A stretch of 64,000 bases of DNA from Lanius collurio (taxonomy: Eukaryota; Chordata; Aves; Passeriformes; Laniidae): contig JACBWW010000017.1 in NCBI GenBank assembly GCA_020086605.1, positions 11,978,413-12,042,412 on the forward strand, in the 5' to 3' direction. Every line of letters starts with the position of its first letter. Within the stretch, counting starts at the first letter, position 1. The notes under the pieces were generated by a model. That model made no database searches, was not told where the DNA came from, and saw nothing but the letters and a program-made list of their open reading frames with translations. Positions 62,046 through 64,000 of this stretch are shown here, in pieces. A program made the translations under genes and the position numbers.

Positions 62046-63750
62046 ATGGGACATTTTTGTTTATAGGAGTCAGTTGCTTTTAATAAAGTCCTTGGTGGCA
62101 AAGAAGGAAGCATTGAGGGTTTGTGGTCTTGGGGATCACTTCAGCATAGGGATACATACACACATCTAGAGAACAGCAATAGGCACCCAGCCTCAAGTCC
62201 TACTCTGAAGAAATGACAATACAAACTTTGTCAGAAATTACTGTGATCTGGCAATGGCTGAAACTTCCAAGGGAGGAAGATACAAGACCTAGAAGGAGAG
62301 ATTGAATAGTGCAGCTGGATCCAGTCCTGGAGAGCAGCTCACGTGGGAGAAGCCCTTTTCCTTCCAGGGAAGAGGTGATAAAATCATCATCAGACATTTG
62401 AAATCTTTGATATCAACCACAGTGGCAAAATACAATTTTTATTGTTTGGTATTTTTCTTTACACTGATTTACAATGAGTTACCAAAACAAATCCTATCTA
62501 TTGTAAGATTATTTACTTTTCATGCAAGGCAAACTTCTTATGATAAATGCAGTGTTTTCTTAAAGCTCAGACATTAGCCTGAAGCAGATCATTAGTGTGA
62601 ACCAGATGAATCCTCTGCCCACAAGTTTCTATAAGATTTTTTTTTTAATCTTCCATGGAGTAAAAACATCTTGACAAAATTATTTTAATAAATAAATGGA
62701 AAGTGGGTTTTCTGTAAAACTGAGAGTTGGACATTCATAGTTAATTCCTAGGTGAATTTTTCTTTTTCTTGCCTCAACATTCTTATTTTTAACAAAAAAC
62801 AGCAAGGTAAATAGGAGCACTGTGATAATCAAAGTGACGAGCTGGAAATTTTTGTCTGCAATGCCCAAACACCAGACATTATTCATGTTCCACCGGTGTG
62901 ACACATTCTGGAATTGGGGATGAACACCAGCCTCTGGCACACAGTGGGCTGAGGTGGGGGAAGAGCAGAGTTCTTGCAGATGGGTAAACTCCGCCAAAGT
63001 GCACACACTGGAAATATAATGAAGAAATGATCCATGTGCATTAGGGTGTAAAAGCCACCTTTGTGCTTAGGAGCATTTGTGTTGTAGGAAAAAGAGAAAA
63101 AAGCAAAAGCATTGGGTATAGCAAAACATCTTGGTTTTGTTGGGCTGTGTTAATAACGAGTGCCTGGTTCTACTCTGGTGGGCTCTGGTCCACTTGAGCC
63201 ACTGCAAGTGCACAAAGTGGCTTTTGGGCACAAGTGAGCTAGAGGACTCTCTAGTCTTTGTTATTCTGTGTTTCTTTCAGGATAGTGAACACATGTTATG
63301 CCCCAGTTTTCAGCTATATCCAGGCATGTCTGTCATGATGGCACTCCTGATCCACATCCCCCCCTCCAGAGGCCACCTGATCATTACAGTCCTCACCTCT
63401 CACCTCTAGGATGACAAGATGGAAACATTTACATTTAAAACTGCAAAGATTGTTATAGAGAGCAGCTTCATTCTTTGTGAGCAAATTCTGTGAAAATCCT
63501 TCTTTTCCACAGAAAATTTATGTGGGAATTTTTTTAATGAAAAACAAATATTTGAAAACTCTCCCTTTCCCTAGCAGAATACATCACCTCTCCACATTTC
63601 CCCGCACTGGGGATCTCCAGACTTCGTTCCTCATAATGTGTACCAGACAGATTTCCCTTTGATTCAGTATCTTCTCTCTGAAAGGAATTTTCTGCACCCT
63701 TTTTTTCAAAACATGCCCTGGTCCAAACACACACCCACTGGGACAGCATT
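62046..63750. other. Noncoding sequence with one membrane-like open frame
   Basis: No known gene recognised. The minus-strand frame 62680-63006 (108 codons) contains a strong hydrophobic segment (about residues 56-72, FQLVTLIITVLLFTLLFF) followed at once by a basic stretch (KNKN...ARKRK). That arrangement is typical of a single-pass membrane segment with a cytoplasmic stop-transfer signal. The upstream part is not a signal peptide and no homologue comes to mind. The DNA is AT-rich here, so a chance hydrophobic frame is quite possible. The rest of the stretch shows nothing. Confidence 0.5.
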
Positions 63751-63773
63751 AAAAAAAAAAAAAAAAAAAAAAA
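63751..63773 (+). repeat. A23 tract
   Basis: Twenty-three consecutive A residues, the longest homopolymer in the window. CR1 and TguSINE1 do not end in poly(A), so this is either simple-repeat growth or the tail of an L1-independent retrocopy, but no retrocopy body was recognised upstream. Its length is likely to vary between individuals and between assemblies. Confidence 0.9.
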
Positions 63774-64000
63774 TCACCTCACTCATTTTCCCTGTCTCTC
63801 TGACTCCTTCCTGCACTTTCTTTTCCAAAACAGAAGGAGGAATCCCACAGCATGTAGCTGTTATTTTACTTTAGCTTTATCTCTTCTCCATTGCGGTCAG
63901 GAAATAGCACAGCCTGAAGGAGTGTGTGTTCCACACTTGGAGATGCACCGAAGTACCCTGAGGCAGGGTGAGCTCCAGGGCTCCTGCACCGCTGCCGTCC

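Noticed and set aside
63751..63773. Poly(A) tail of a processed pseudogene
   Set aside because: No intronless gene body or target-site duplication could be recognised upstream.

Overview
The window reads as noncoding vertebrate nuclear DNA, most probably from a bird and plausibly a songbird. The evidence is the repeat content. Five fragments of the CR1 LINE family are clear: 3'-end or reverse-transcriptase C-terminal pieces near 20.9, 28.1, 34.4, 50.8 and 58.5 kb. Two older CR1-like relics lie near 8.2 and 56.5 kb. A tRNA-Ile-headed, CR1-tailed SINE of the TguSINE1 type lies at 22.5 kb, and that family was described from zebra finch. Two degenerate MIR-type core SINEs (44.3 and 61.9 kb) and a 5S-rRNA-like relic (4.15 kb) are expected of any amniote genome. 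The species assignment is inference from repeat families only.

I found no protein-coding gene, tRNA or rRNA gene, CRISPR array or bacterial-style operon. The longest ATG-open frames are about 130-157 codons. They show no recognisable domain and no convincing splice context, and several overlap repeats. CpG is depleted almost everywhere. Two small exceptions are a CpG-retaining block at 27.55-27.80 kb, read here as a possible solo LTR, and a six-CpG cluster at 54.30-54.41 kb inside sequence that could be a conserved element. The window is best described as intergenic or deep intronic.

Layout: 0-8 kb is unique sequence with the 5S-like relic. From 8.2 to 9.0 kb there is an old CR1/L3-type piece. 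From 9 to 21 kb the sequence is AT-rich and unique, with a purine tract and an A-rich tract. From 21 to 29 kb there is a CR1 tail, the SINE, the LTR-like block and a CR1. From 29 to 35 kb the sequence is unique with small tandem duplications, ending in a CR1 that carries an internal 20-bp duplication. From 35 to 50.8 kb there is AT-rich sequence with homeodomain-type motif clusters, a 19-bp-arm AT palindrome and a MIR, ending at a short CR1 tail. From 51 to 64 kb there are two more CR1 fragments, a MIR and two long poly(A) tracts.

No genes act together here, and nothing seen amounts to a new biological system. The most useful leads are the SINE as a lineage marker, the ancient SINE relics as possible exapted elements, the LTR-like block, and the 48.0 and 54.1-54.5 kb blocks as enhancer or first-exon candidates. 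All calls come from reading the sequence by eye. Repeat boundaries are approximate, and homology searches were not possible.
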